From Fischerella sp. PCC 9605 (lineage in GTDB: Bacteria > Cyanobacteriota > Cyanobacteriia > Cyanobacteriales > Nostocaceae): 64,000 nucleotides of DNA. The notes below the pieces were generated by a model that did no database searches, was not told the DNA's origin, and worked only from the letters and a program-made list of their open reading frames with translations. The stretch lies in NCBI RefSeq assembly GCF_000517105.1, contig NZ_KI912148.1:2189812-2253811 (forward strand), in the 5' to 3' direction. Shown here piece by piece: positions 18,358 through 26,553 of the stretch (position 1 is its first letter; each line of letters begins with the position of its first letter). The position numbers were made by a program, and so were the translations under genes.

Positions 18358-19890
18358 ATGCAGAGGTATAAGAGAAAGAGCAAAAGGCAAATGACGATTT
18401 CAAATTTCAAACTTATGATTCCGAATGGGAAACGGTTGGTTTATACACTGGTTGTTGCTTTTGCCTTTGTACTTTTGACTTTTAATTTCTCTTGGGCGGC
18501 AACAGCAGCAAAGCATTATACGGAGTTGCAGTTTGCACCACTGCCTGAGGTAAAGTTACCAAAGTACGAGCGGTATCAGTTAAATAACGGCATAGTTGTT
18601 TATTTGATGCAAGATCGCGAATTGCCCTTGGTAAAGGGTGGGGCGATGATTCGTACTGGCGATCGCTGGGAACCGACAGATAAAGTTGGTTTGGCTGAGT
18701 TGACAGGTAAGGTAATACGAACTGGGGGAACTGTTTCCCATACGCCCGACGAAATCAACCAAATGTTAGAACAACGGGCAGCTTCAGTAGAAATCAGTGT
18801 TAATGAAAGTAGTGGCACTGCAAGTTTTGAAGCGCTCAGCGAAGATACAGAAACAGTGCTAGGTTTGTTTGCTGAGATACTGCGAGAACCAGTGTTTGCT
18901 CAGGATAAACTGGAGTTGGCAAAGACGCAGGCACGTGGGCAGATCGCACGTCGTAATGATACTCCAGATCAGATTGCTCAGCGAGAATTTACGAAATTGA
19001 TTTATGGCAAGGAAAGTCCTTACGCCCGTACGACTGAGTATGCAACGATAAATAATATTTCTCGTCAGGATTTAGTGAAGTTTTACCAGCAGTACTTTTA
19101 CCCCAATAATATGATTTTGGGGATTGTGGGGGATTTTGACCCCAAGAAAATGAAATCGCTAATTCAAGCTAAGTTTGGTGACTGGAAAGCCAACCCAAAT
19201 TTAACTAAACCCCAATTGCCAGAAGTGACACAAGCCAATAAAGGTGGTGTGTTTTTTGTTAATCAACCACAACTGACTCAGAGTAATATTCTCATCGGAC
19301 ATTTGGGAGGACAGTTTAACAGTCCCGATTATCCTGCATTGGATGTGTTAAGTGGGGTGTTAAATGGCTTTGGCGGACGCTTGTTTAATGAAGTGCGATC
19401 GCGTCAGGGGTTAGCTTACTCAGTATACGGTTACTGGAGTCCCCGCCATGACTACCCCGGTATGTTCATTGCTGGTGGACAAACGCGATCGGACGCAACT
19501 GTGCAGTTTGTGAAAGCCCTGCAAACAGAAATCAAACGCCTGCAAACTCAACAAGTAACGCCAAAAGAATTAGCTTTTGCTAAGGAGTCTACTCTCAATT
19601 CGTTTGTTTTCAATTTTGAAGATCCTGCTCAAGTCTTGTCACGCTTAATGCGGTATGAATACTATGGCTATCCCTCTGATTTTCTATTTCGCTATCAAAA
19701 AGCCGTGGCAGCAACGACAGCAGCAGATGTACAGCGAGTGGCACAACAATATCTCAAACCAGATGCACTGATAACTTTGGTAGTGGGGAATCAAACCGCC
19801 ATTAAACCGCCACTGACACAGCTAGCAACACAGGTAACGCCAATAGATGTAACAATTCCTGGTTCACCACAACCCCAGGCAAAAAATTAA
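18358..19890 (+). CDS. M16 family protein, non-catalytic partner
   Basis: About 510 residues with a membrane-spanning N-terminal segment (LVYTLVVAFAFVLLTF) that probably acts as a signal peptide. It has the M16 fold (YQLNNGIVVYLMQDRELPLV) but lacks the zinc motif: the HxxEH position reads GLAELTGKVI. The C-terminal half keeps the FGGRLFNEVRSRQGLAYSV motif that shapes the active site of the partner. Only 7 bases separate it from the catalytic gene, so the two form an operon and probably a heterodimer. An alternative start is the ATG at 18391. Confidence 0.85.
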   Translation: MQRYKRKSKRQMTISNFKLMIPNGKRLVYTLVVAFAFVLLTFNFSWAATAAKHYTELQFAPLPEVKLPKYERYQLNNGIVVYLMQDRELPLVKGGAMIRTGDRWEPTDKVGLAELTGKVIRTGGTVSHTPDEINQMLEQRAASVEISVNESSGTASFEALSEDTETVLGLFAEILREPVFAQDKLELAKTQARGQIARRNDTPDQIAQREFTKLIYGKESPYARTTEYATINNISRQDLVKFYQQYFYPNNMILGIVGDFDPKKMKSLIQAKFGDWKANPNLTKPQLPEVTQANKGGVFFVNQPQLTQSNILIGHLGGQFNSPDYPALDVLSGVLNGFGGRLFNEVRSRQGLAYSVYGYWSPRHDYPGMFIAGGQTRSDATVQFVKALQTEIKRLQTQQVTPKELAFAKESTLNSFVFNFEDPAQVLSRLMRYEYYGYPSDFLFRYQKAVAATTAADVQRVAQQYLKPDALITLVVGNQTAIKPPLTQLATQVTPIDVTIPGSPQPQAKN

Positions 19891-19926
19891 GCGATACCTG
19901 TTAAGCTCTATTTATTAAAAATGCAG

Positions 19927-19960
19927 AACCCGGCTGTTCGTATAAGCCGGGTTTGTTTTT
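19927..19960 (+). terminator. Intrinsic terminator after the M16 operon
   Basis: A perfect 9-bp stem AACCCGGCT / AGCCGGGTT with a 9-base loop, directly followed by TGTTTTT, 36 bases after the stop of the second M16 gene. Confidence 0.85.
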
Positions 19961-20159
19961 ACATATAAAAACTTTGCCGATAAAAAATGTAGTGCAATAG
20001 CTAATTGCTTACATTGAACAAAGGTGAGCATTGCCAAATATTTAGGATGAAATAATGGGATGATTAAATGCGATCGCGAAATTTTGAACCCCTCATTTTT
20101 GATAATTATAGACATCTGCGACAGGCAAAATCATCCCGCAAATATGCAAAGTCTAGTTA

Positions 20160-20447
20160 TTAGTCGTATATCCCTAAGGAGAAACTAGTAGCCCAAGAAT
20201 TGGAAGATTTATTACCATCCTTGGCAGAAGCCTCTGCATTTGCATAGGCAGAATTGACATATTTATCGGTATAGGTATTAGTATCAGTAGAAGTGTAAGT
20301 AGATTTTCCAGAAGCACTAGCGTTAGCTGTTGCATACGCAGATCCTTGGGAAACATACGTTTGAGCATCGACACTAGTCGATACACCTCCAATGATTGTA
20401 TTTTTAAATTCAGCTATTTCCAAAAATTTTAAGTCATCAATAATCAT
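20160..20447 (-). CDS. GG-leader secreted peptide, Ser/Ala/Thr-rich
   Basis: A 95-residue peptide. Leader MIIDDLKFLEIAEFKNTIIG ends in a double glycine (residues 20-21), the cut site for C39 peptidase exporters. The remaining 74 residues are rich in Ser, Ala, Thr, Tyr and Asn, with a TSTDTNTYTDK stretch. The leader and this T-x-T-D-T pattern match the peptide at 23276-23542, so the two are paralogous precursors. It lies 570 bases downstream of the ATP-grasp gene on the same strand. The modifying enzyme, if any, is unknown; it has no TxKYPSD core. Confidence 0.75.
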   Translation of the reverse strand: MIIDDLKFLEIAEFKNTIIGGVSTSVDAQTYVSQGSAYATANASASGKSTYTSTDTNTYTDKYVNSAYANAEASAKDGNKSSNSWATSFSLGIYD

Positions 20448-21015
20448 CTGATTTACCTCAAAGGTTATAGAAGGTATGTTTTTTTTATTATAATATCAAA
20501 AAATCATTTTTAGCTATTGATAATTAAAAATCATACTCCTATACTAATTATTAATTATTCTTAGAGCAACTTCAGAAACTAACTAAAAGACTATCAATTC
20601 ATTCTTTACAGTTTTTTTTAAACAAATAGGCTAACTCATTTTTTTTAAATAGTTTGAAATCTATTATCAAAAATTTTTATAATTTAAAAATATTATAGTT
20701 TATTGTACATAATTGCTAACTATATTAAAGAACAGAAAATATCTAAATATGTAAATATTTCAAACATAAAAATAGAATAATTCCTTGCACTTCAATAGCT
20801 TTCACTTTCATTGTCTTGACTATAGGACTAGTATTTAATGTTTGAAAAGATACGTAGCGTTATGCCAAAGGCTAACGCACCATTCTATGTTTTTGGTGCC
20901 GTACTCTCGGCAATTGCACACCCTACGTGTACTTAGATTTTTTCAATCATCAAACCTGATTCCTGTATGAGTAATAATTAGAAAAGTCATTCCTAATTCG
21001 TAATCGAATTGGTAA
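20448..21015. other. AT-rich gap
   Basis: No credible gene. Very AT-rich, including many short A/T runs that could hold the promoter of the GG-peptide at 20160-20447. Near 20850-20930 there is a dispersed repeat fragment (GATACGTAGCG, GCTAACGCACC) related to one near 5715-5810. Confidence 0.5.
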
Positions 21016-21999
21016 TTACAAATTGAAAGTTAGAGCGTCTGCAATTGCCTCTGAAATTGGGTAGCCCAAATCTCGCTCCAGCATTCCCCACTCTCCTGTG
21101 GGGTTAAGCTCTAGAAAGACGTATTCCCCCAATAGTGTTTGAATTAAGTCAAAAGCTCCAAATAAAAGCCCAAACCTAGCCATAAATGCTTTGAGACAAT
21201 CTGCTACTTCTGACGGCAAATCGTGAGGTTGCCATATGCAAGCATTAATACTGGCACGCCGCCAATCAAGAGTGGATGCTGCATATAAAGACGCATCTAG
21301 CGCCCCCACAAATAACTTTCCATCTACATACACCACCCGCAGTTCCCACTGCTTTGGTATTTGCTCTTGGAAAACCATTGGACAATAGCGCAGATTCTCT
21401 GCATCAAGCAAATCTTCCTCTTTCACTGCACTAGTGTAGAGAAAGAAAGGGGAGCCTTTCATACTTACAGAAAGAGGAGTCAACAGCTTTGCAACCATTT
21501 TCCCCTTTACCTCGCAGAAAAACTCCCGTGCTTCCTTTGGGTTGTTAGTGACAAGAGTTCGGGGAATGACAAAACCTACTTCCTGTGCTACCCGCAGTTG
21601 ACGCAGCTTGTTCTCAGCTGCATTTATCCGCTGCAAATCATCCACCCAATGGGCTTCCCTAAGGCTGTCCCAAAACCCCTCCAAGGTAGCTAGTGACTCT
21701 CTAGCACAAGCCGCCTGGAATTGCGGAGCCAAATTTTTACTCACCTGGGGTTGCCAGATACGACGCATCCAGACAGCTTGCACTTGTTGGGTGCTAATAG
21801 AGCGATCGCTGTATCTTAGCCTGTAATCACTGCCATTGTTGCCCAGCAGTATCTTAATTTGTACCGCAAGTGGAAATTTATCAGTGTCCAGGCGAAATGG
21901 TTGCACTCCTCGTTTTAACAGGGCTTGCGCCACTCTATCCACTGTAAAGAAATCACCACTATGGGTAATCAATAAAACAACATCACGTGGTGATTGCAT
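21016..21999 (-). CDS. ATP-grasp graspetide ligase (MvdC/MvdD family)
   Basis: A 327-residue ATP-grasp enzyme of the microviridin type, which joins side chains of Lys/Ser/Thr to Asp/Glu as amides or esters. Family hallmarks are the N-terminal DVVLLITHSGDFFTVDRVAQ, FRLDTDKFP, VWMRRIWQP and the Mg-ATP site FLELNPTGEWGMLERDLGYP. The closing WGMLERDL form recalls the MvdC (lactam-forming) branch more than MvdD, but this is from memory. It follows the four-core precursor directly on the same strand. No second ligase and no acetyltransferase (MvdB-like) are in the window, unlike classical microviridin clusters. Confidence 0.9.
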   Translation of the reverse strand: MQSPRDVVLLITHSGDFFTVDRVAQALLKRGVQPFRLDTDKFPLAVQIKILLGNNGSDYRLRYSDRSISTQQVQAVWMRRIWQPQVSKNLAPQFQAACARESLATLEGFWDSLREAHWVDDLQRINAAENKLRQLRVAQEVGFVIPRTLVTNNPKEAREFFCEVKGKMVAKLLTPLSVSMKGSPFFLYTSAVKEEDLLDAENLRYCPMVFQEQIPKQWELRVVYVDGKLFVGALDASLYAASTLDWRRASINACIWQPHDLPSEVADCLKAFMARFGLLFGAFDLIQTLLGEYVFLELNPTGEWGMLERDLGYPISEAIADALTFNL

Positions 22000-22123
22000 A
22001 CAAAATTCAATGACTTTTGAGTTTTGCCCTGAACACTCATCTACAAGCTAAATTTGTTCTCAATAGGTATTCACAGACATTTACAGCGAAAAAACTTTGG
22101 AAGGGTAATCCCAAAGCTTTACT

Positions 22124-22417
22124 TTATTGCACATCATCAGCGTCAGAAGGGTACTTTTGCGTTACAGCAATATCGTCATCGCCATCAGATGGATATTTAT
22201 GAGTGACATACTCATCAGCATCAGATGGGTACTTTTTAGTAACTGCAATACCATCTTCTCTGTTATGAGATTCTTCGTTATCAGAGGGATACTTCAAGGT
22301 GGTTGCTCCCCAACCTCCCTGCACTGCATTCATTTCCTCTTCAGACAAATCTTCACAGAATTGTCCTTCTAGATAGCGAGCAAAGAATGGCAATGCTTGC
22401 TCCTTGCTCTCAGACAT
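22124..22417 (-). CDS. Multi-core microviridin-type (graspetide) precursor, four TxKYPSD cores
   Basis: A 97-residue precursor. The leader carries PFFARYLE (residues 10-17), the helix that docks on microviridin ligases, then LSEEEMNAVQGG with the double glycine at 34-35. Four cores follow: T40-L-KYPSD-N-E-E49, T60-K-KYPSD-A-D-E69, T72-H-KYPSD-G-D-D81 and T86-Q-KYPSD-A-D-D95. In microviridins Thr-Asp and Ser-Glu are joined as esters and Lys-Glu as an amide. Core 1 has the standard acidic pair; cores 2-4 replace one or both glutamates with aspartate. GAGGAATATA precedes the ATG. Products are probably protease-inhibitor-like cross-linked peptides. Confidence 0.95.
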   Translation of the reverse strand: MSESKEQALPFFARYLEGQFCEDLSEEEMNAVQGGWGATTLKYPSDNEESHNREDGIAVTKKYPSDADEYVTHKYPSDGDDDIAVTQKYPSDADDVQ

Positions 22418-22499
22418 ATATTCCTCCTTGAAGCAAGTGATTTTAAATCGAATTGCAAGCTCCTCTTATTCCCTATTAATTGTCACAAGAACTAGATCG

Positions 22500-22685
22500 T
22501 CAGAAACTACTAGAGCTAGATCTTGAAGAACTGCTGGAGTAGTTGCTTGAAGAAGTATTTACTGAGACGCTCTGAATAATCTCACTTTGACCATGACCAG
22601 ATGCTTCGGCTACACTTTTTGCCTCTGCAATAAACTTGCCATCAGGTGAGACTACGCGTTTGATTACAACTTGATAGCGAGCCAT
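22500..22685 (-). CDS. Small Ser-rich protein without leader (61 aa)
   Basis: The protein begins MARYQVVIKRVVSPDGKFIA and ends in a serine run (SSSSSRSSSSSF). There is no Gly-Gly leader. The pattern Y-x-V-x-x-K...DG-K-x-I-A-x-A resembles the C-terminal part of the neighbouring GG-leader protein at 22799-23116 (YRISAKKTKDGRAIAIA), so it may be a leaderless relative. It lies 82 bases before the graspetide precursor on the same strand. Function unknown; an immunity or accessory role is possible. Confidence 0.7.
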   Translation of the reverse strand: MARYQVVIKRVVSPDGKFIAEAKSVAEASGHGQSEIIQSVSVNTSSSNYSSSSSRSSSSSF

Positions 22686-22798
22686 GACTTTGTAACCTAT
22701 GCTGTAGGTTAATCACGAAAGATTTACTGAAGTTTTACCAAGCCTCTACTCAATAAGCCACTAAATCACAACCAAGTTGATGCAATCTTGGAAATTAG

Positions 22799-23116
22799 TT
22801 AACTTTTTGATGTTGCTGATGCAGAACTTACGGCGTATTTGACATCACCATAATGACCTCCTCCAGCAATAGCTATAGCTCTGCCATCTTTAGTTTTCTT
22901 AGCCGAAATTCTATATTTATTTCCTACCGGATCTACTACCTCCTTTTCCAAAGAAAAATCATCTGGAGCTCTATCAAGCAAAGCTAAATCTTCAAGCAAA
23001 AAATCTGGTATTCCGCCATGAAAAGGATGTCCTGCCGATCCACCTTGGACTTGAAGATCCTTAGAAATTTCAGTTTCACAAAAACTGAGATCAAAAATTT
23101 TTAGTCGACTCATCAT
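22799..23116 (-). CDS. GG-leader peptide/protein (105 aa)
   Basis: From the ATG at 23116 (or the next at 23113), preceded by GCGAGGA. The leader MMSRLKIFDLSFCETEISKD ends LQVQGG (25-26), a double-glycine processing site. The mature part starts SAGHPFHGGIPDFLLEDL and ends with a strand-like region and an Ser/Ala tail (YAVSSASATSKS). No ligase core motif is seen. A longer frame begins at 23182 but places extra residues before a typical leader, so the shorter start is preferred. Confidence 0.75.
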   Translation of the reverse strand: MMSRLKIFDLSFCETEISKDLQVQGGSAGHPFHGGIPDFLLEDLALLDRAPDDFSLEKEVVDPVGNKYRISAKKTKDGRAIAIAGGGHYGDVKYAVSSASATSKS

Positions 23117-23275
23117 CAAATCCTCGCTTGCAACATGATGTAGTTCGCTGAAAGCTTTTTTAAAGCTTTCAGCGAAATTCAAGAGAGTACTCTCTATTTG
23201 CAGTGCAACAAACTTCTACTGTAATGCAGAGTAGTTAGAGAAAGAGTTAGATGATTAGCTAACTCAAAGTCATTA

Positions 23276-23542
23276 TTAGTCTACCGCAGCAATGGATTTA
23301 GAACTGGAAGCAGAAGAGTAATCGCTAGCAAAAGTAAAGGTGTCAGTCTTAGTGAAGGTTTTGTCACCGTATGCAACAGAATCTGCATTAGCTACAGCAG
23401 AATTATCGTCGAGATCGATGTCAGTCTTAACGTCTAATTTAACTACGTCTTTTTGGAAGTATGTGGGGTAGTAGTAATAAGAACCACCAACAACTTGACC
23501 AGCTTCAACAGCTTCGATGTGATTCAAATCAGAGATAATCAT
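23276..23542 (-). CDS. GG-leader secreted peptide, Tyr-rich then Ser-rich (88 aa)
   Basis: Leader MIISDLNHIEAVEAGQVVGG (GG at 19-20), then SYYYYPTYFQKDVVKLDVK, an acidic stretch, and a Thr/Ser-rich end with KTFTKTDTFTF and SSASSSKS. Leader and Thr-rich motif match the 20160-20447 peptide. AGGAGAAACCC precedes the ATG. It is the first precursor after the export genes and probably a substrate of the C39 exporter. Confidence 0.8.
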   Translation of the reverse strand: MIISDLNHIEAVEAGQVVGGSYYYYPTYFQKDVVKLDVKTDIDLDDNSAVANADSVAYGDKTFTKTDTFTFASDYSSASSSKSIAAVD

Positions 23543-24003
23543 GGGTTTCTCCTGGGAATTACTTAATCGTTATTCAGTGATAAGTAAGCAACCAATCTGT
23601 TTTTATTGGTTACATTTTTACTTTAGCTTAATTACAGAAAAAAGCAATAGTTTTTGCATAAAAAATCATAAGAATAACTAATTGTAATATGTTGTTTTTT
23701 AGTTTTTATGCCACTATTTTTTATATTAAAAAAAACAAAAAATAACATGATAAGTTTGGACGATTTTTATTGAATTTTTATCGCCCAAACGCATTTTTTT
23801 ATTAATTAAATAGGTTTTTAATGATTTCTCATATTTTTGTGAAAATATCGACTTGATTTTATTTTTTAAATACAGATTTTTGATTTTTAAAATGTTTTGT
23901 TTTTTTGGACAAACTCCTTCTATCCACCCTGAGTATGGGAGGATTATCAGTGACACAATAGTTTGAAATTCAGTAAGTTATTGATTGCTGGCAAATAGAC
24001 AAC
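23543..24003. other. Very AT-rich gap
   Basis: No gene supported. Long A and T runs with several TATAAT-like sequences; likely holds the promoter for the precursor genes to the left. A short frame at 23726-23956 is only A/T-rich noise (Lys/Ile/Asn-rich translation). Confidence 0.5.
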
Positions 24004-24783
24004 TTAAGCTTGCTTCAGCAGTTCCTCCTGTGGTTGTAAATCGGTACCTAAATCTAGCTGCGCCACAATTTCCATGCTCTCGATTTGTTGCTTTAACCAA
24101 CCAGAAAATAACTCTGTGATAATTTTTTCGCGTAACTGTTCATCTAGTTGGGGTTGAATAATTTCTTCAACCCAAATTAAATACACTCCTTTAGGAGTAG
24201 TAATTGGTTTGAGAGCCTCAGGTGGAGTTGCAGCAAATACAGCCGCTGCAATCTCCGGACGCAAGTCTTTGCGATATCGAACTCCTTGATATCCACTAGC
24301 ACGACGGAGTTCTGGTTCGGGAATGTATTGGCGAGCAATTTCAGGAAAACTGATTTCGCCTTCTTCTAGGGCATAAAACAATTCCAAAGCCAAATCTCTA
24401 TCATCAAAGACGACTTCATAGGTAACGGCGGCAACATAATCTAGTTGATGTTCATAAAAGAACTTTTCGACATGAGCCGAAAACAGATGATTCGCTAACT
24501 TCCTCGAAATGACGTTGTTGTGAACTAATTCTTCAAACTCATTCAAAGACAGATGATGTTTCTTCAGCCATGTCCAAGTGTCTTTTGCTTTGACGAGTTT
24601 CTTCTCTAAGCGTAGTTTGTCTCCTTCTTGCTGCAATTCTTCTTCCTTGACTTCAATGCCAGCTTCCTGGGCGGCTGCTGCAATAATCTTTTGAGATGCT
24701 ATGGCCTCAAGAACACCAGGAATTTGGCAGGAGAGTTTGAGGCTGTGAATGATGTCTGAACCAGAAATGGTCAGATGTTTCAT
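24004..24783 (-). CDS. PpiC/SurA-like peptidylprolyl isomerase family protein
   Basis: About 259 residues. An N-terminal SurA_N-like helical region (IASQKIIAAAAQEAGIEVKE) is followed by a parvulin-like region with LALELFYALEEGEISFPEIA, AVFAATPPEALKPITTPKGV and YLIWVEEIIQP. No signal peptide is visible. Genes of this type accompany HlyB/HlyD-like exporters in cyanobacterial GG-peptide clusters and may keep substrates export-competent. The start at 24783 is chosen for its GGAGGGATTGC ribosome-binding site; a longer frame begins at 24822 inside a short repeat. Confidence 0.85.
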   Translation of the reverse strand: MKHLTISGSDIIHSLKLSCQIPGVLEAIASQKIIAAAAQEAGIEVKEEELQQEGDKLRLEKKLVKAKDTWTWLKKHHLSLNEFEELVHNNVISRKLANHLFSAHVEKFFYEHQLDYVAAVTYEVVFDDRDLALELFYALEEGEISFPEIARQYIPEPELRRASGYQGVRYRKDLRPEIAAAVFAATPPEALKPITTPKGVYLIWVEEIIQPQLDEQLREKIITELFSGWLKQQIESMEIVAQLDLGTDLQPQEELLKQA

Positions 24784-24806
24784 GATGCAATCCCTCCAAT
24801 TTTGTG

Positions 24807-24868
24807 ATTTGTCGTTTGTCATTTGTCATTTGTTCTTACTAATGACCAATGACTAATGACTAATGACT
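24807..24868. repeat. Short tandem repeat ACTAATG / GTCATTTG
   Basis: Runs of TAATGACTAATGACTAATG and GTCATTTGTCATTTG fill the space between the PpiC-like and HlyD genes. The same 7-mer repeat recurs at 43825-43856. Confidence 0.7.
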
Positions 24869-26417
24869 AAAGCTTTAAACCATCTTTTTGCAGTTTTTTG
24901 AATGGATCTAAGACAAAGTCAATCACGCGCCGCTGACGAACAATGACTTCAGCATTTGCTGTCTGACCAGCGGTCAGTGGAATACGTTTGTTGCCATTTT
25001 GGATGTACTGCTGATCTAGGGCGATTTCTAACTCAAAGTTTTCTACGTTTCCTTGGGGTGTTTGGGTAACTTTGGTGTCTGGAGATATCCAAGTAACTTT
25101 TCCTTGAACGATGCCGTACTCTTGGAAGGGATAGGCGTCAAACTTGATTTTGACTGGCATTCCTACCTTCAAGAAACCACTCTGTTGACTGGGCATCTGG
25201 GCTTTGAGTATGAAGCCCATGTTTTTGGGTGCGATTTGAGCTATTCTCTGACCAGCTTGTACCACTGCTCCTGGCTTGGTAACTGGCAACTCAAAAATCA
25301 CTCCATCAATTGGCGATCGCACTATTCGTTGCTGCAATTGCAGCTTATAGGACAAAATTTGGCTTCTAGTTTGAGCAATTTGGGATTGCAGCGCGGTGAT
25401 TTGTGTTTGCAGGTCTTTGAGTTGTTGCTGATTTTTCAAGACAGCCAGTTTACCAGCTTGTACTAAGCCTTGATAGCTATTTTGCTCTTCTTGCAGTCGC
25501 AGTTGTGCTTGCTTGATATCAGACTCTAACTGATTCATTGTTGCCTGATAACGACTCTGTTCCTCAGCTAAGCGCAATTGCGCTTGTTTAACGTCAGATA
25601 GAGCCTTTTCATGGAGTTGTATGCTTTCTTGTTCTTCTTTTTTGAGTTGATCGATTTGAGTTACCGAAACCGCACCATCGTTTACTAGTTGACTAAAGCG
25701 TTCGACTATTCTTGAATCTATTTTCAAACGATCTCGGGTAGACCTTTGGTCATTTTGAGCAGTCTTAATCTGCTGCTGTGCCTGATTTACTAATGCTTGT
25801 TTTTCTAAATTTTGTAGATTATAAGCACTCTTTTTGGCATCTAGATCTTGTTTTGCCTGGTTCACTTGGGAAATTTTTTCCAAGATCTGAGAGCGGTTTT
25901 GTTGCTCTTGAACACTAAGTGTCAACAGCAGTTGGTTTTTGAGTACATTCAACTGCATCCTTTGGTTTAGCAGTCCAGAGAGTTTTTCCTCGGCTTGTCG
26001 GAGTTCCGTTTGCAAGATATCAGACTCAAGTTCAAGCAGAATTTGTCCAGTTCTGACAGTTTCACCTTCCTTGACCTTGACAGCTTTGACACTCCCACCT
26101 GCTAGGGAGTCTAATTTTTGCGTTGAACCTTTAGGTTCTATGCGTCCTTTGGCGTTTCCAGTCTCATCCACATTGGAAAGCATTGCCCAAGGCAAAACGA
26201 GAACAGCAAAACTTATTAGTGCATACAGCAAACTACGTGTCCAAACTCTAGGTAAGGCATCTAGTAGTTCTTCAGTGCCGTAATGTAATTCTTTGGTATG
26301 CTCTGGAGCTTCTACCTGCTCCTTAGCCTCGGTAAATTCCTGAGTCTGTGTGGAACTTAGATACTCATCCCGCTCATCAGCCTGTGCGGATGAGGTATTG
26401 GGAGATGGATACGGCAT
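24867..26417 (-). CDS. HlyD-family membrane fusion protein
   Basis: A 516-residue periplasmic adaptor of type I secretion. One membrane helix lies near residues 60-82 (SLLYALISFAVLVLPWAML), then a biotinyl-lipoyl-like hairpin (GGSVKAVKVKEGETVRTGQI), a long Gln-rich coiled coil (about 130-370) and a beta-barrel end (IVRSPIDGVIFELPV, LTAGQTANAEVIVRQRRV). It would link the C39 ABC exporter in the inner membrane with an outer-membrane channel encoded elsewhere. It lies between the exporter and PpiC-like genes on the same strand. Confidence 0.9.
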   Translation of the reverse strand: MPYPSPNTSSAQADERDEYLSSTQTQEFTEAKEQVEAPEHTKELHYGTEELLDALPRVWTRSLLYALISFAVLVLPWAMLSNVDETGNAKGRIEPKGSTQKLDSLAGGSVKAVKVKEGETVRTGQILLELESDILQTELRQAEEKLSGLLNQRMQLNVLKNQLLLTLSVQEQQNRSQILEKISQVNQAKQDLDAKKSAYNLQNLEKQALVNQAQQQIKTAQNDQRSTRDRLKIDSRIVERFSQLVNDGAVSVTQIDQLKKEEQESIQLHEKALSDVKQAQLRLAEEQSRYQATMNQLESDIKQAQLRLQEEQNSYQGLVQAGKLAVLKNQQQLKDLQTQITALQSQIAQTRSQILSYKLQLQQRIVRSPIDGVIFELPVTKPGAVVQAGQRIAQIAPKNMGFILKAQMPSQQSGFLKVGMPVKIKFDAYPFQEYGIVQGKVTWISPDTKVTQTPQGNVENFELEIALDQQYIQNGNKRIPLTAGQTANAEVIVRQRRVIDFVLDPFKKLQKDGLKL

Positions 26418-26553
26418 GTTCTATTCCTCAACACGGTAGATGGTGAGATAGGGAGAGTGGGAGAAGTATGGGAATAACTACTAACCACTAACTACTAACC
26501 ACTAACTACTAACCACCAACAAACAACCACCAAAAATTCCCTAGTCCCTAGAT

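Noticed and set aside
20174-20392. Alternative minus-strand frame over the GG-leader peptide
   Set aside because: Hydrophobic low-complexity translation; the GG-leader frame has the better start and a paralogue.
23726-23956. Minus-strand AT-rich frame
   Set aside because: Lys/Ile/Asn-rich noise from A/T runs, no ribosome-binding site.
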